DNA from: Archegozetes longisetosus
Taxonomy: Eukaryota; Arthropoda; Arachnida; Sarcoptiformes; Trhypochthoniidae
Direction of reading: 5' to 3'
Length of the DNA stretch: 64,000 bases
Assembly: GCA_018873245.2 (NCBI GenBank)
Contig: JAEMBT020000007.1
Coordinates: 10,547,129 to 10,611,128, forward strand
Numbering within the stretch: the stretch's first letter is position 1; each line of letters opens with the position of its first letter. Below, piece after piece: positions 63,970 to 64,000 of this stretch. The position numbers were made by a program, and so were the translations under genes. The notes below the pieces were generated by a model. It searched no databases. It was not told the origin of the DNA and worked only from the letters and a program-made list of their open reading frames with translations.

Positions 63970-64000
<31 letters not shown>
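63970..64000 (+). repeat. (CT)n microsatellite running off the window end
   Basis: CT repeats fill the last 31 bases and continue beyond the window, so the full length is unknown. Confidence 0.9.

Overview
The window looks like nuclear DNA from a small, AT-rich arthropod genome. An acariform mite is my guess, but nothing in the sequence settles the species. The support is spliced genes with short GT..AG introns (mostly 50-300 bp), typical animal housekeeping genes in no shared operon logic, a short TTAGG-type tract, and divergent or convergent neighbours only tens to hundreds of bases apart. I saw no rRNA, tRNA, CRISPR array, bacterial operon or retrovirus-like element.

Layout. 0.8-1.3 kb: a Pin1-type prolyl isomerase (-). 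2.5-6.5 kb: a TBC1D15/17-type Rab GAP (+, 7 exons). 7-9.5 kb: repeats and non-coding DNA. 9.5-16.9 kb: an orphan class A GPCR with a 4.35 kb intron and a very long cytoplasmic tail (+). 17.1-18.2 kb: an EEF1AKMT4-type methyltransferase (-), divergent from NDUFAF3 (+, 18.7-19.3 kb). 19.3-28.1 kb: a recent direct tandem duplication carrying two almost identical intronless ACOX3-like acyl-CoA oxidase genes. 28.9-29.6 kb: a ceramide-1-phosphate transfer protein (CPTP). 29.6-33.2 kb: a gene-poor stretch with an inverted-repeat element and a broken TAF12-like copy. 33.2-34.9 kb: a small two-AT-hook protein. 36.8-37.9 kb: an unrecognised single-pass membrane protein (-). 38.4-39.7 kb: proteasome beta-1 (PSMB6). 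40.0-43.7 kb: a class IA PI3K catalytic subunit (8 exons). 43.7-44.7 kb: an unrecognised disordered protein (-), tail to tail with PI3K. 45.8-47.0 kb: XXYLT1. 47.8-49.1 kb: MRPS22, tail to tail with ELP5 (-, 49.2-50.1 kb). 51.0-53.2 kb: purine nucleoside phosphorylase (-). 53.2-61.9 kb: a gene desert containing a ~770 bp near-perfect inverted repeat. 61.88 kb: a 40-nt coding exon reading MSRRKQSNPKPLK, the NuRD-recruiting start of a FOG/u-shaped-type zinc-finger regulator. Its first intron runs off the window.

The genes do not form one pathway. They cover protein quality control, vesicle traffic, signalling, lipid metabolism, mitochondrial assembly and translation, Notch glycan extension, tRNA modification and purine salvage. 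The points most worth following are the short first exon, which a gene finder could easily miss; the long inverted repeat, a possible hairpin-RNA source; and the ACOX3 duplication. In that duplication each copy acts as the empty site for an insertion in the other, and copy 1 has lost three residues from a conserved motif.
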